Translations under genes and position numbers: made by a program
The notes under the pieces: model-generated
What the model was told of the DNA's origin: nothing
Databases searched by the model: none
Seen by the model: the letters and a program-made list of their open reading frames with translations, nothing else
Assembly: GCA_029556045.1 (NCBI GenBank)
Contig: JAKQGS010000004.1
Coordinates: 1-5,602, forward strand
Direction of reading: 5' to 3'
DNA: 5,602 bases
Source: Pseudomonadota bacterium
GTDB taxonomy: Bacteria; Bdellovibrionota; Oligoflexia; Oligoflexales; Oligoflexaceae
In this document: positions 5,525 to 5,602 of the stretch, one piece after another
Layout of the letters: each line of letters starts with the position of its first letter
How positions within the stretch are numbered: position 1 is the stretch's first letter

Positions 5525-5602
5525 TCAACTTGTCGCTGCCGCTGCTTCGATAATAATCATTTTTCTGAGGTTGAACCCCAAAATCGCGCGGTGGCCGCAC
5601 CT
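5525..5602 (-). CDS. C-terminal fragment of an unidentified protein, possibly a transposase
   Basis: Entering from the right edge, this frame is open for 25 codons to a TGA at 5527-5525. It ends RCGHRAILGFNLRKMIII followed by EAAAATS. The short A-x-LGFNLRKM stretch resembles the AxNLxRL/NLKKM endings of IS1182/IS5-type DDE transposases, where a hydrophobic helix closes the protein; this is a recollection-based similarity over very few residues. The other two minus-strand frames give no recognisable sequence. Most of the gene, if it is one, lies outside the window, so neither family nor intactness can be stated. It could also be a decayed remnant or a chance frame. Confidence 0.3.
   Translation of the reverse strand, partial: RCGHRAILGFNLRKMIIIEAAAATS

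Overview
The window looks like a chromosomal segment of a Gram-negative bacterium. It carries a lipoprotein signal peptide, a predicted outer-membrane beta-barrel and MscL, together with mevalonate-pathway genes, which most Gram-negatives lack. A class II HMG-CoA reductase next to a type 2 isopentenyl-diphosphate isomerase suggests a predatory or deltaproteobacterial-type lineage such as Bdellovibrionota/Oligoflexia or Myxococcota. That placement is inference from gene content only.

Left half, minus strand (about 1-2754): an isoprenoid precursor cluster read right to left. It starts with a GTG-initiated type 2 IPP isomerase (fni/idi2, 1435-2754) that has an extra N-terminal domain of about 92 residues. 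A 124-bp gap with a candidate promoter and inverted repeat follows, then class II HMG-CoA reductase (mvaA, 69-1310). The mvaA stop overlaps by one base (TAATG) the start of a GHMP-family kinase, probably phosphomevalonate or mevalonate kinase, which leaves the window after 23 codons. Together they cover acetyl-CoA-derived HMG-CoA to mevalonate, a phosphorylation step, and IPP/DMAPP interconversion.

Middle and right, plus strand (about 2755-5140): a divergent intergenic region leads to a 151-aa lipoprotein with one CxxCH haem c motif (3009-3464). Next is a 347-aa secreted protein predicted to be an outer-membrane beta-barrel (3637-4680), preceded by a near-perfect 28-bp palindrome that touches its ribosome binding site. 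Then comes the large-conductance mechanosensitive channel mscL (4724-5140), which has a four-cysteine, zinc-ribbon-like C-terminal tail. These three look like envelope genes; no shared pathway is evident.

Right end (5141-5602): about 460 bp without a convincing complete gene. It holds a hairpin just after mscL, a perfect 18-bp palindrome, and at the edge the last 25 codons of a minus-strand frame whose ending resembles a transposase C-terminus (tentative). I saw no tRNA, rRNA or CRISPR array. The most unusual points are the N-terminal fusion on the isomerase, the shortened C-terminal tail of the HMG-CoA reductase, and the palindromes in the control regions.
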